Below, in pieces: positions 38,216-51,199 of a stretch of DNA of 64,000 nucleotides. The position numbers and the translations under genes are program-made. Origin of the DNA: Castanea sativa. Lineage: Eukaryota > Streptophyta > Magnoliopsida > Fagales > Fagaceae. Positions within the stretch are counted from its first letter, which is position 1. Every line of letters starts with the position of its first letter. Where the stretch lies: the NCBI RefSeq assembly GCF_040712315.1, contig NC_134017.1:2448001-2512000 (forward strand), written 5' to 3'. The notes below the pieces were generated by a model. The model was not told the DNA's origin and searched no databases. It saw only the letters and a program-made list of their open reading frames with translations.

Positions 38216-38218
38216 TAA

Positions 38219-40634
38219 ATGTAGTACAGATACAAGAACTAAAACAGAGAGTAAGACTATAGTCGTTTTTTGAGCTTTCTTCTTCTTCTGGCTTTCTTCA
38301 GTGTTTTCTTCCAAGACCAACTTCTTCTTTGCTGATAATAACTTCTTCTTGACCTCATTATTTTGATAAAGTGAGACGACCCATACTTGATTCATTCTGT
38401 CGCATTTCTCTCCCTCTTATGATTCTGCTCTTCCAAAACTTTGCTTCACATCAGAGTAAGGTTCAAGCTAAACACTTGCACAACAGGGCAGACCTAGGCC
38501 TGATGTAGAGAGTGGATGCACAACTCAAGCCTCACATGTAGCTAGGCTAATGGACTTAATTGAAACTGTGCCACCTCATGAGCAGTTCATACACTCTTGG
38601 TGATGATATCAGATAGCTTAAGTAATTAGTTAAGTGATTAGGCACTCCAAGCACACATGTACATAAAAATTGGCTGTAATTGTTTTTCCCTCCAAATTCC
38701 CTACAAATCAGGGAAGTTTGTTACTCTGTTTTTTGCTTCTCTCAGTTACTTGTATTCTCTTTTAATCAATAAAATCTAAGTTCTATATTAGAGAGAGAGT
38801 GGAATTTTGTACTTCGCAATCACATTGATACTTTAATAGGGATTGAAAGCAAATAATCAAGCTTGATATGATTTGACAGAGCGAAAGAAGAAAAATGGCT
38901 ACTGATGGTTTACTTGCTATTAGAAAAGATCACTTCATCTTCAATGTTCCCAACACAGTATTATCTTTTTGAAGATACCAGAAACATCCACCAGTGATCT
39001 CTACAAGTATGTAACTTAACTTATGTTTCTCTCTTTCTTTCTTTTTTCTATTTTCTTTCATCTCTTTTCTTGGTTGATTGAGATTTTATTGAACTAAAGA
39101 AGTTAAAAAAAATCTACAGAAGAAAAGCTTGAATTACAAGCTGCAAACAAAAACTGCAATAAGAAAACATAAAAACCTTTTCTTTTAGTTATTTATTTGT
39201 TGAAGCCTAGAATATCCCTGCCATTTTCTTTTTCTTTTTATTTATTCGTTGGTATCATTTTCAATTCCCATGAAATCTTGATTTCAGGCTAGCAATTTCA
39301 GTATGTCCAGAGTTAATTTCTTATTAGTTAAATATTCCAATGGGGGGCGGGGTAAGAGAATAGAAACTTAAGAAAAAAAGGATTGGGTTTTGCCATACAT
39401 ATGAAAGAGTATACAATAATGGTGTATTTGGTGAATCAAATATCATGGACTAATAAGGAACCATTCTAACTAGTTGATAATTTTTGAAGAGATTCCTTGA
39501 AAGGTTTCATTAACTCTAATTCATGTAAAAAAAAAAAAAAAACAGATATGCTACGCCATTTACTGTTTACACGGAAGAGGAATTGGGTATCGATAAGTCT
39601 GATGCTAGGAATACCCCATTATGTCCATTTGATTGTTCTTATTGTTTTTGAGGATACGTGAAAAAATCTGTTGGGTGTAGTTGCTTCCTCTGATCCAGTG
39701 AATCAGATTTTCATTTAGTCTTGTAACTTTTCCTTTGCTGTTTTGTTGTTATAATTTGAGGGTATTGGAGCACAGCTTTCTTTTGCCTTGTACCCTAGAA
39801 CTAGATTACATTTTTTTTTTTATCTAATTCAATCAATTTTGTGCTTATGATTAAGCATGTTTCTCAAAGTATGACTTCTTTGAATCCAAGATATGAATCT
39901 TTGTAAGTTTTGAGGAAGAATTTGACGAAGTCAGAGCCATGTAGTCTATCTGTTAGTCAAACTAATTCTCTTACACATTTAAAGTAGAACATTATACAAT
40001 TATAACATTTTTGCAGTCCTGAATTCATGGTGATAATACAGATATAAATATGGATTTTTCATATAACTCCATTGGTTCTTATAGTTTCATTTACTTGAGT
40101 GAATTGTGTGATGCACTCACTTTATTGCTTAGCATCTGAAAGCTTTTTTTACGTTCTTGTGAAGTTGATCTTGGGGATATCTCACGACAACTAATATATG
40201 CACTGTTGTACATTTGGTTGATACAGGGTTCAATATCATAATTTTTTTTTATTTACGTCTTTGCCTGATACAGGGGTTCCAATTAGCAGAATGGTGGATA
40301 CTTTTTATTTAAATTTTTAATGTCTTATTGCTTGTATAATGATGGTTCTGATCTCTTTCGTGAACAATTGCATAATTAAATTTACTTTGGAGGGTGTTGT
40401 GCAGTTTTTGTAGTTGAAACTAGGGATGTTATCATGAAAAAAGTAGACCTTGTTGTGAAAATTCTTAATTCATAATCAATGTGCTTTTTAAAGCTTTAAA
40501 TACATTGAATGTTGTCTTATAGCATATAGATATTCAATTGTTGATAGCTTGATTTGAAGGAGACTCTTGGAACCTGCTTTGGGGAATCTGTGAAAGTTGT
40601 TGGCACTTTGATCTACAATAAGGGAAGGAAACTC
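38219..40634. other. upstream flank of the DUF4220 gene, no gene seen
   Basis: AT-rich. Around 38580-38790 the sequence looks like the 3' part of a copia-type LTR (TCTGTTTTTTGCTTCTCTCAG, then AATCAATAAAATCT), but the ends could not be set. A 25-codon ORF begins at 38894 and has no recognisable product. The region next to 40635 presumably contains the old promoter and leader of the DUF4220 gene. Confidence 0.4.
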
Positions 40635-42744
40635 ATGGAGTGTTTTCCTTTAAGTTTTGGGAATCAGTGGAAGGACTGGGAGGTGCGAATTCTAGTTTTA
40701 GTAAGCCTCATATTGCAGATGGTACTTATCAGTTTTGGCAAACAGAGAAAATTTACAAGCAGAAGAAGTATCAGAATTGTCCTGTGGTGTGCCTATTTGA
40801 TGGCTGATTCCGTAGCAACTTTTGTGTTAGGTGTTATCTCAAAGAACCTTTGGGATGTCAAAGATGACCAAGATAAGTATCTCCTTGAAATAACTGCATT
40901 TTGGGCACCATTTCTTCTATTGCATTTGGGCGGCCCTGATACCATTACAGCATATTCCTTGGAAGATAATGAGCTATGGTTAAGGCACTTGCTTGCATTA
41001 GGCTTTCAATCAGTGGCGGTAATATACATTTGGATTGTAGCTGGGACAGATTCTCAACTCTGCATTCTTTCAATTTTGATGTTTTTCCCAGGAATAATCA
41101 AGTACGGTGAAAGGATATGGGTCCTCTGGTTAGCAAGCAATGGGAAACTCAGAGAATCCTTGCTCCCTCCTCCTGATCCCGGTCCCAATTATTACAAATT
41201 CTCGAGGGAATATACTTTAAAGCAGTCTGAGGGATACCATGTGACTGTAGAAGAGATTGGGGATCAGTCTATGATTCCTTTTATCGAGAATGAGTTCATT
41301 CCAGATGGAGCTGAATTGGTTACTGCCTACGACTTACTCCAAATTTTCAAGTATCTTTTTGCTGACCTTATCCTCAGTTTTGATGATAGGAACCACAGCC
41401 AATCTTTGTTCAATAAAATTTCTTCAGATAAAGCTTTTAGAATGATAGAGATGGAACTTGGATTTATGTATGATATACTCTATACCAAAGCAACTGTAAT
41501 AAATTCATCCATCCCATGGCTGGATTCTTCACATATTCAGTTTGTCTTCCACTATTATTGCGTTGGTAGTCTTCTCAGTCCCAGTCATTGATAAGCATAA
41601 GTACTCAACTATTGATCTAGTCTTAACTTTCCTACTGCTGATTGTTGCTATACTGTTAGAGGTATATGCAATTTTCTTACTGCTCTCCTCCGACTGGACC
41701 AGGCTTTGGTTGACTAAACATGAAACCACTTGCATTGGCCAAGCCATTTCTTTTATTCAACGACCTGAACAGCCTAGGTGGTCAAATTCCATGTCACAGT
41801 TCAATCTGTTGAGCTTTTCCCTCAAAGATAAGCAGACGATCTGTTATGGAATCCAGAAGCTCCTTCGCATTGATAAAATGCTAGAAAATAATCGGTATAC
41901 AACCTGTGAGGCAGTCACTGTGGATTTGAAAGAAATCATATTTGAGTATCTCAAAGAGAAATTCGATCATCTCAAAAGAAGTTCAAATGATGAGAGTGTT
42001 CTCAGGACCTTGTGTTCCTTCAGAGCAGGTGAAGTACTTGAAAAGTTTAATCATAATGAACTGGATTGGAGTATTCAGGGACAGTTTGACAAAATAATTC
42101 TTATCTGGCACATTGCTACAGATCTCTGCTACCACTTGGATTGGAAAGACCAAGAACCTGCTATGTCAAATGTTAAGTTCAGCAACTGGCTATCGCAATA
42201 TATGCTTTATCTTTTAGTCATTTGTCCTTCCATGTTGCCGATGGGGATTGGGATGATAAGGCTTCAAGATACTTGTGCTGAGGACACCCGATTTTTTTAA
42301 GATCATGAGTACATGGCAGATAGTGTGGATTACAGTCATAGGTCTAGGAACACTTTCTTGTTGGGTGTAAATTGCTTCCTATCAGGAGAACCCGCATTTG
42401 ACAAATACCAATCATGTGAAATACTGTCTAAAGTGAACACTCCAGTTTTGCCAGCTAAAGTGAAAGGGGACAGAAGCAAATCTGTGTTATTTGATGCATG
42501 TAGGCTTGCATCCAAGTTGCAAGCTATAGAAGATAAAAATCAGAAGTGGGAGATGATTACTAGGACTTGGGTGGAGATGCTTGCTTATGCAGCCTGCCAT
42601 TGCAGAGGGAATTATCATGCTAAGCAGTTAAGCCAAGGTGGAGAACTTCTCACACATATGTGGCTTCTTATGGCACATTTTGGTATAAATGAGCAATTCC
42701 AAATATCACAGGGTCATGCAAGAGTCAAGCTAGTCGTGCGATAA
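40635..42744 (+). pseudogene. DUF4220/DUF594 membrane protein gene, frameshifted
   Basis: A plant-specific membrane protein of unknown function, normally a single-exon gene of about 700 residues. The likely start is ATG 40635 (MECFPLSF-NQWKDWEVR), which fits the family N-terminus. DUF4220 follows with hydrophobic segments (LVLVSLILQMVLISF; IVLWCAYLMADSVATFVLG) and the signature FWAPFLLLHLGGPDTITAYS. The frame breaks near 41520-41545, consistent with a one-base gain or two-base loss, and resumes one frame over. A TAA in a T-run then stops it at 42298-42300, after which the same frame continues to 42744. The last part is DUF594 (KSVLFDACRLASKLQ; WVEMLAYAACHCRGNYHAKQLSQGGE; TH-WLLMAHFG). Two breaks in an otherwise well-kept sequence suggest recent inactivation, or sequence errors at homopolymers. 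Confidence 0.85.
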
Positions 42745-45076
42745 CAAGGGGTAGTACAAGAATGTTGCTGCAGAGTTTTAAGTTGCTTTCGTTGGTTGTG
42801 CTGGTTTGTTTCCATCTTCACTCTCCCGATCTAAATGTAGGCTATTGTGGATTGACACTACTACTTTCTGCAATTTAACCAACTGGAATTAACATTTTAC
42901 AATGACCTGTCTTTTTGCTGGCCGCCACAAGGATCACCTGTTTGTATGACCAATCTCCATGATTTACATTGAGCATTTAGATCTAGGCAAGCCTTTACTT
43001 TGAACTCTTTTGTCTTTTATTAAAAATTCTGCCTAAAGAAATATTACAAAATAATGAAAATATACAACTTGATTAGCTGATTTACTCTTTTTATAATTAC
43101 CTCTGCAAAGAAAGACATAGAAAATGATGATCCAAACTAAAGCAGAAAATAGGAAATGAGTAAAAGAAAAAGGAAGAGGAAGCATATCATGGCTCATAGG
43201 ATCTGTAGTCTCTGAATCTGCAAGGGCTTTGGTTGCCAACTCCTTCTAAAAGTGCAATTGGTGTATCATTTTCGACGGGATGATGCAGCAATTGTTCTTA
43301 TCTGATATACCAATTCTTCAGAAGCACTGATGGCGGTGCACTTAACACACCAATTGTTCTTATATGATACACATATGACATATTTTTCTTATCTATCTCC
43401 GATTCTGACTTGCTCAAGTGGTTTATCATATGAATCGTAACATCAAAGAAGGGAATGTTGAAAAACTTTAAGTAGGTTTCACTCAAGCAACTCCACGCCA
43501 AGTTTCCTTAATCACTAGGCAAAAACATAGAGCATAGGCCACATCTTCATGTTCCTCCCTATAATTATCACATGTCAAACTAGATATTACGTTGTGGCAA
43601 AACAAATTTATTTTGTGCGTTGTATGGGCCGGCCCTATGTAAGGAAATTGAAAGAAGCACGGAAAAGGGTCAAACACGGTTGCTAGCATCGAGGAGAGCT
43701 GTCATCAACGATAAAGTGGGAGTTTGGACTTGGCGAACGAGCTCTTTCTGCGGGGGAGGAAAGCGGGGCAGGCAGATTCTCCTATAAATAAATAGAGGAT
43801 CCGGGCCTTTTTGGGGGGAGAAAGTGCAAAACATCGGGACATCCTTTTTCGTTGAATGTCCTGGGCCGAAATCTTAAGCCTAGGCCACTTAGGCTATCAC
43901 CTAGCCCTTCCAAAAGAAAGTCCCAATATTTTGGGGCAAAAATTAATATATTTTTTTTAAAAATTATTTTTTTTTGGAGATATTTGAAAAAGAAATTAGT
44001 TTTACATATTTTCACTAATTTTAAGAAGTCCCAAAAAATTGAGTAATATTAGATATAGTACAACTTTAAATATATGAGTCTTATAAATATAGGTGTCACT
44101 AATCATAAGAAATAATTTAAATAGGAAAATGTTAGAAATACTATAAATTTTATTTCAAAATTTTTACAAATTGATGTGATTTTTAATATAATTTGTAGAC
44201 GTTAACATCCTATTAAATACATTTTTGAATTATTTTTTGTGATTGGTGGAACATCTTTGTATGCCTCATGTTGTAAAATTTATAATATTCCTTAATTCAT
44301 TTATTCAAATACTTGTTTATTATCTTCTTGAAGCATCACTAATCAAATTCATTGCTACATCGTTTGTAAGGTTTTTTTTTTTTTTGTAGTAAAATTAAAA
44401 AAATATATTTACAATATAAAACTTTGATATGACAGGAATAAAATAAATTTTGAATCATTGCACAATAAAACTTAATTTATTAAAATTATTTTTTGAGAAA
44501 CTATTAAAATTATTTTTGTAAGTCTATTTAATAACGAAATCACCTTATCTCCTTAAAATACCCAAGTAAAAATGGATTGAACTAATAGCTCACCGCTCAA
44601 ACCAAGATTAGTTTTATATTAAAAAAAATCCAAATATTATGGTTCATACTTCATGCAGTAAAATTTAATAAAAAGAGATGAAATTTTATTTTTAAAAGAG
44701 ATGAAAGAAAAGGGTTTTTTTTTTTTTGAAAAATATTATTTGGTGTGTGGCATTTGAGAGATTGAGTGGTTAATTTTGATAATGTAATGAAATATTAGTT
44801 TATAGTTTTTTATTTAAAAAAAAAAACATTAAGACTTGAATTGAATATGATTAAAATTGTTTAATTTTTTTCTTGGCAAGTATAATTTTACAGTCTTTAA
44901 ATTTGATCAATTATCACTGAATTCTTTTAAATTTTATTTTTGCCATTTTAATCTTTAAAATTTATATTCATTGGGAAACCGATCCTTCCACCCATTCCTT
45001 TAAAAACTGCCGTTAATTACTTTGAAATGACACAGTATTAGCCTTTTATTGATTTTTTTGTTTTTACTTACATTTT
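42745..45076. other. intergenic, no gene seen
   Basis: AT-rich. The first few hundred bases are the 3' flank of the DUF4220 relic. A GC-richer stretch at about 43600-43900 has short ORFs without similarity. No element boundaries could be fixed. Confidence 0.45.
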
Positions 45077-48000
45077 TGTCACGCCTCAAACCCAAAATGG
45101 TCCAAAACATGAAAAATTGAGCCTTCGAGAGAACTTGTATGGGACCTTTTTATTTATTTATTTCCATTGTCGAAGTAAATAAATATATTCATCTCTCCAC
45201 AATACAAGTCAGAGCTTTATGACACATTTACAAGCAATACAAACTACAAATCATGTGTTTCCAAAAACACTTAACAATCCAACGCTCCAAATAAAATAAA
45301 CACAAAGCCACAATCCTCTCTAAGGTATGCAACCTCAATAGAAAATCTAGGCCTACAACACCCAAGGCTAACAGACCTCAAGTATCCAATCTCAAATAGA
45401 ATTAATTTTGATCTCGTTGAACTTTGCAAGATTGAGTCATCAACCACTAATGGCCCAAGTCTCCCAATTTAATATAGCACTACAATCACCGCCAATAATT
45501 AAGCTCTATGCCCGATGTGTAGCTAATTTATCTGAAAAACTGTTGGAGATTGGGATGAGCTAAAGCCCAGTAAGTAGCATAATTAATGGGGGTGGGAGAA
45601 ATGCAAGTTTCATGATTATAAATAGTTTGCAAAACATGTTTTAGTTTGGGAAATTGCTAACTGAATACTGCAAGATCTTTTTCAATAATAACGTAACAAA
45701 AATGATTAAATGATGAAACACAAAGTTTCTCATAATAATACCATGAAACTATATACTATAATCTGTGAGCATTACCAATATACTTCCAAAGCCATAAAAT
45801 CTAACATACGATAATTTTGTCACAAATATACCATACTACCACATAGACCGGTCAGGGGACTCACCCATTCACAATTGGCATGATATTGTCCTCTCTGGTA
45901 TGCAGACTCTTGGCCCCATGGACAGCAGCCTCACTCATACCCTCAAGGTTTTTTTCTCCCCCCATGGACAGCACAGAGAGCGCGTCAAATAGGACTTCTC
46001 TTGCATGTGATCTCTTGGCCCCATAGGCAGCAGCCTCATCCACACACAATCAAGGAACCTCTTCCCCCCATGGGCAATAGGGAAGAACGCGTCATCCAAA
46101 GTGAAAGGGCACTGGCCTGGATTTGATTTCGTTGTCACAAAGACTACGGAAACTAAATTGGGTGATCACTGGGAAATCATACATGGCATGGTGTTAAAAC
46201 CATATAAAGCTCACAGGTTACATATACTTTTAAACATAGTTTATATCCAGGTAGTTTAAAAAAAACCTTAAATAATATAACTTTCACAAAGTTTGTAAGG
46301 TTTCCAACCTCATTCTTGTCAAAAGATTTTCTATCAATTTCCCACATAACAAGACAAGATAAACATCTTTAATTTTCTAATATACCATAAAATCCATGAT
46401 TTCTTTATCAAAAATTAAATAAAAGATGCTCATTTTTCCATATCAACAATTCATGCATTTCCTCAAATGCAATACTAAATATGATGCATTTTCATATATA
46501 ATCATAAATATATTAAGGTTACGACACAGTAGTTTTTAGGGAAATATAATTTTCATAGGTAGTTTCCAAAAGTGTGTCTAACCCAAAAACAACATTTATG
46601 CAACATGGTTATTTTTCAAAAATCCCATTAAAATAAAAAATCCCATTAAAAAGCTACTTACCTCAGCAGTCCATTCCAAATTTACCTCAATCGGGCACCG
46701 TATTCAACCAATCAAGTTACTAGTTCCATCACCAAGTACCTTGGAACCTAAAAACACTGGAACCTAAAAACACAAGTATCAAGCCTATTAATAACAAGGC
46801 CTACTACAAAATTATGCTATCAAATTTATCTCCATAAATCGAAAAAAATCCCCTCAAAAATAAAACCTAAGGCCCTAAAGCCTAGCTTGACCATCCCAAA
46901 ACAAGTACCCCTACCCAAACGGGAACCAAACAAGCATCCAAGAAACTCACAATGCTGACACAACCAAAACATTTCAAATTCAATACCGTAATAATGTGCA
47001 TCAAAAGATAATATAAAATACTCATGAATCTCTTTGAGTACTAAATAATATATATAAGCCAAGATAAGATCAACCGAGGTTTAGGATTAATTTCACAATT
47101 TCTCAACGTTTTAGTCTTGCTTTCAGATTTAGTACATAGCAGGGCAGCCATTTTGTAAAAATTGTTTGGTCAATGAAAAGTTATCCGATTAATTCAAAAC
47201 TTTAAGGGAACATTCCCCTATATGTATACAACGTACCACAGAAAATTCAGCCCAAAAAGATTTTTATGTAATTTATTAAAAATCATGAATTGCGGCTGAC
47301 TCAAATCTGTCATGACAGCTTTAGAAAATTGCTATAGTTGTAAGACTAGCCCAATTTATTTGAGAATTTACTCACATTAAAACCACCAGATTTAAAGCAT
47401 ATTAAAAATAAGAAATCAAACCCAAAATCTCATATGAACAACTAGGATTACAACCCATAACCTAAAATGACAACCATCACAACACAATTCAAGAAATTCA
47501 ATCCTATGACTCATATAGGCAATTTATCAAACACTTGGCATGCAACAAGCATAATGTATATATCAATTAAACAATTTCATAGTCAATACCATCAACCATC
47601 TCATGTCAAAATCTTTCCCCAAAATGCAAGGAACTCACTTTCAAAAATAAATCCCAACCCTCAACAAAAATAAAAAACATAAGATTTCTCAAGAAACTCA
47701 ACTCACATGGTTGCCAAACCAAACATCCAATTCACCTCATTAAATTAATAGCCTTCAAATAAAGTCTTGAATGTTCCAACAACTCAATAAAACAACCCCC
47801 AAAACAAAATCCACAACATCAAAGAGCAATACAAACAAAATAGGATAAATACCCATTGTATAACCAAATCATCCCATTAAAGCAAAAACCCACCAATAAA
47901 CTGAAATTTTCGGATTTAAACAAAACAATTGCTACTCAAAACATCTTAACCCTCTAATCTTCCTTTATTCACCAAAACCTATCAAGTATTCACCACAATA

Positions 48001-48550
48001 ATCATTAAATAGCAAAACCCAAAGAATTTCATAAGAGAAATTGAGATAAAAGCTTGGATTTTTACCTTGGGTTTAATCTCCACTTCAAAATCTCATGGAG
48101 TTTTAGCTACTAGGAAAACCAATAGAGACATAATCCTTCCTAATAGAGAGATTTCGACTAGAGAGGGGAAAGAAATGATGAGGGAGATGGGAGCTAGAGT
48201 GTGTTGGTGTGTGTTTCGGTGGGTGGGTGAGATAGAAGGATAGAGAAATGGAGAGAAGGGCAGCCGGTCAAGAGGGAGAGAGATTCTAATGTGAAATGAG
48301 GAAGAAAGGGGGGGGGGGGTGGTGACTTAAGTTGAAAAGCCTAATTACCCTTGTGCCCCAAAAATATCTTGAGTTTAATTATCACTCCACCCTTAAGGTT
48401 CCTCCCATATATCATCCAGCCCCATAAATTACTTAAGTATTCATAAGTCCTCCACAAAATAATTAACCACACCGATTAAAAAAATAAAGTCCAATTTAGA
48501 TATTATTCTCTTTGGAAAAATTGCTTAAAAAAAATATTTGGGGTGTTACA
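45077..48550 (-). mobile_element. 3.47 kb non-coding element with LTR-type ends (long solo LTR?)
   Basis: Flanked by the 5 bp duplication ATTTT at 45072-45076 and 48551-48555. The plus-strand ends are TGTCACGCC and GGTGTTACA, so both strands start TG and end CA. On the minus strand it starts TGTAACACCCC, a common start for plant gypsy LTRs. There is no second LTR, PBS or protein domain. The simplest reading is a very long solo LTR; a non-coding LARD-type element is the alternative. The interior holds a two-copy tandem repeat at 45885-46110 and a stretch near the right end (47460-48060) dominated by CA/AA-rich sequence. Confidence 0.7.
45885..46110. repeat. two-copy tandem repeat, about 120 bp unit
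   Basis: Two imperfect units share CTCTTGGCCCCAT-G-CAGCAGCCTCA, then a run of C/T with CCCCCATGG-CA and GCGCGTCA. They lie inside the 3.47 kb LTR-like element. The apparent ORFs on the minus strand here are by-products of the repeat. Confidence 0.6.
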
Positions 48551-48842
48551 ATTTTAGTAATAAATAAAAAAATCTAATTTCTTTTAAAAGAAATTTATTA
48601 GTATTTCTTGATTTTCGGAGGCGAATTTGGAGGAATTATTGTGGTTTGTAATCTAGGGTTAAATTATGGAACACTGTTAGCTGAACTTTGTTGAACTCAA
48701 AGACTAAAAATGACAAACTGAAACTTAAAATACTGAAATGAACCAAACTTTGATAAAAGCATGGAATTTGTAGTTTTGTCTAATTTAAAATATGCATAAA
48801 TGAACCAACATAAAGTAAGCATCCTGTGTTATTAGTCTTAAC

Positions 48843-49346
48843 TTATGAAGCATGGGTGCGTTTTCGGATTCGGGTTTGAATGCGGGTGTGGGTGCGGAAC
48901 AAGGCAATTTTTTAAAAAGTAAGGTGCGGGTGCGGCGATTAAAAAATTATTAAAAATATTTTTATTTATATTTTCTATATATTACTAAGCATACTTTTTC
49001 ATATAATTGTAAATATATACCAATTTAAGAGTAATAGTAGATAATAACTAAAAGATGATATTCATAAATTAGAATACAACCCATAAGTTTATTTTTATTA
49101 TTTTTTTGACATGTATTTTCGGCCATAATTTCTGCCAAGTTTATTTTTATTATTTTTTTGACATGTATTGTGGCCAATATCGGCGGTTTCAGCTGGAATC
49201 GGTGTCGAATCGGTCCAATTCAGCTCGAATCGATGCATGTCAGCACAAAAAAAAAAGGGTGAATCGGCAAGTTGGAGGAGTGTCGCCTTGTTGCCGTGGG
49301 TCCGGTGCAGGTGCGGCACCCATTTTGCCGCGTCGGTGCTTCAGAG
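48843..49346. mobile_element. hAT-like element, copy 2
   Basis: Flanked by the 8 bp duplication GTCTTAAC at 48835-48842 and 49347-49354. The left end, TTATGAAGCATGGGTGCG, is close to the end of copy 1; the right end is GGTGCTTCAGAG. The orientation is opposite to copy 1: the GATTAAAAAATTATTAAAAATATTTTTATTTATA block here matches the reverse complement of copy 1 near 36090-36150. The GC-rich half is shorter and decayed (AATCGG and CGGCGG phrases at 49170-49330). A 37-base stretch at about 49093-49168 (TTATTTTTATTATTTTTTTG..) is duplicated. No ORF of note. Confidence 0.8.
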
Positions 49347-49780
49347 GTCTTAACTATTAATAGCATATAACAAAGGTGGCTTTGTTGTGTACTGTTGCAT
49401 ATGAAGACTTATAAGATGCATTTCTGCATAGATTGCATTCTCAGTGAAACTGAATTACATTCTTGCAATACATTGTCTACTTCTTCTGCTAACAGTTAAT
49501 TTGCTTCACTTACTAAAAATTGCGCACTCTGATCACGTCATATGACGTGAAAACTGTCGTGAAATAATCTGTTTACGTAAAGATTTAAGAAACAAGAGAA
49601 GAGAGAAATCGACACAGATAATTTACTTAGAAGTGCAAGTGCTCGTCCAATAGAGTATTCCACTTTCGTTCATTTATTATTATTATCGTTATTATTTTTT
49701 TCAATCTCATTATTAAAAGGAAAGTTCTACTTGTGTTATTGGTTTCAGAAGACGAAGGAAGAGTAAGAGTTTGAGATTCC

Positions 49781-50790
49781 ATGGCTGTTGAAGTGGGTCT
49801 TCCAATTTTGTTGGGGAAAGTACAAAATCTTCTTATTGCAGGTGAATTGCCTGACTGCAAACTACTAGTAGATACAGTCTCAATGAGCATCGAGGACCTG
49901 GAATCGATTTCTGTGTGAATAAGAGATGCTAAAAAACTAAAGGTTCGATCAGATATCGTTGAATCTTCGCTGAGTGAGCTTCCAAGCTGTCTTAACTGTA
50001 TAGAGAATGTAATTGACACCTTCCTTGTGAAAACTGAGCTGCAGTGGGGATGGAAACTAATTAATATGACGATGATGCACCCTCTCATCAGCTTCACAAC
50101 CCTGCAGGACAAAACTGTTCCCAGCCTTGAGGTAGGCAAATTGAATAGAGCTGCTGCCAAAGTGCGAGATTTGAAAATTTCGAAGAAGAGTTGGATGATG
50201 AATATCGAAAGTCGTTTTACATTGATACCAGAAGGAATCCTTTAACTAAGCGACCACCAAATTGGCAGCCATCGAATTGGCAACCATTGAATTGGCAACC
50301 ACCACCGGGTCGTAAAGGAGGTCCAAAAATCTTTCATATATCAGATGATTTTGAATATTTTGTCGTAAAGGAGGTCCAAAAATCTTTCATATATCAGATG
50401 ATTTTGAATATTTTGTTGGTCTTGAGGAACTAGAACAGGAGTTTCTATCTCGAGTACAGCTCCTATACCTTGTTCATCATGATGTCATTGCAGTAACTGG
50501 TAAAGCCGGGTCAGCCAAGATAACTCTGATGAAAAGGTTTATAACAGATCATTTATTAAGCAATGTTTTGATTTCCGTGTCTGGTTGGGATATCCTGAAG
50601 ATATTTCTTGGTAAACGTCTTGACACACATTGGTGGGGAATACATGCTTAAAAGAATTTTAGAGGAGAAGTCTTGTTTGATAGTCATAGATGATGTCCGG
50701 AAACGCAACGATTTTGACAAGCTTAAAATTCTCTTGCAATGCACGTGCTTGAGGACACGGTAATTATTACCAACCCGTGACAATTTGAAT
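49781..50790 (+). pseudogene. CNL-type NBS resistance gene relic
   Basis: The start MAVEVGLPILLGKVQNLLIA followed by GELPDCKLLVDT is a typical Rx-type N-terminal coiled-coil of CNL immune receptors. TGA at 49916-49918 stops it, and the same frame continues (KVRSDIVESSLSELPSCLNCIENVIDTFLVK). Further frameshifts follow, including a 53 bp tandem duplication. The NB domain then begins VGLEELEQEF. The P-loop is degenerate (VTGKAGSAKITLM at about 50494, lacking the standard GKT). Kinase-2 is LIVIDDV at about 50680. The RNBS-B region near 50755 is out of frame, and no LRR follows. Intact family members act as intracellular pathogen sensors; this copy cannot. Confidence 0.8.
50311..50416 (+). repeat. 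53 bp perfect tandem duplication
   Basis: Units 50311-50363 and 50364-50416 are identical by eye. The length is not a multiple of three, so the duplication shifts the CNL frame. Just upstream (50256-50305) are three imperfect 15 bp units, each encoding N-W-Q-P plus one residue. Confidence 0.92.
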
Positions 50791-50959
50791 CTACGGTATC
50801 TATTACTGAAATAATTTTTTTGTCCTATCAATAACAATCTGTAACAATTTTCTACTTAAGTTTTATTATGAAAATTTTGTGTACATAACATTTCTAAAAA
50901 AAAAAAATTACAAATTATAATTATATTTGTTGTTATTTGTATGAAGTGTTTACTTACCA

Positions 50960-51180
50960 TTGTAGAGTGTGGCTTGGTGGTAAGAGTCCTTTTATCGTTT
51001 CACATAATACTTGGCAGTAGTTGAGCGGTTCGAGTAATGGTACTTCAACAAATGCGTAGCACTCACAATGATAGTTTCATCAAGGCCCTAATGGTATACG
51101 TGATATTACTCATTGCCATCACATGGTATGTGGTCAATGAATTTACACCGAAGACCTCCTTTTTTTATATATAAAAAAGA
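50960..51180 (+). mobile_element. possible tRNA-derived SINE
   Basis: TGGCTTGGTGG (50970-50980) resembles a polymerase III A box, and GGTTCGAG (51027-51034) resembles the B box. The spacing of about 57 bases is long, and no tail or target duplication was confirmed. Confidence 0.35.
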
Positions 51181-51199
51181 GGTGCTTACTTGTGCATTA

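Noticed and set aside
38894..38971. 25-codon ORF starting MATDGLLAIRKD
   Set aside because: Too short, no recognised motif, no splice partner found.
45861..46138. possible protein repeats on the minus strand
   Set aside because: A two-copy non-coding tandem repeat inside the LTR-like element explains them.
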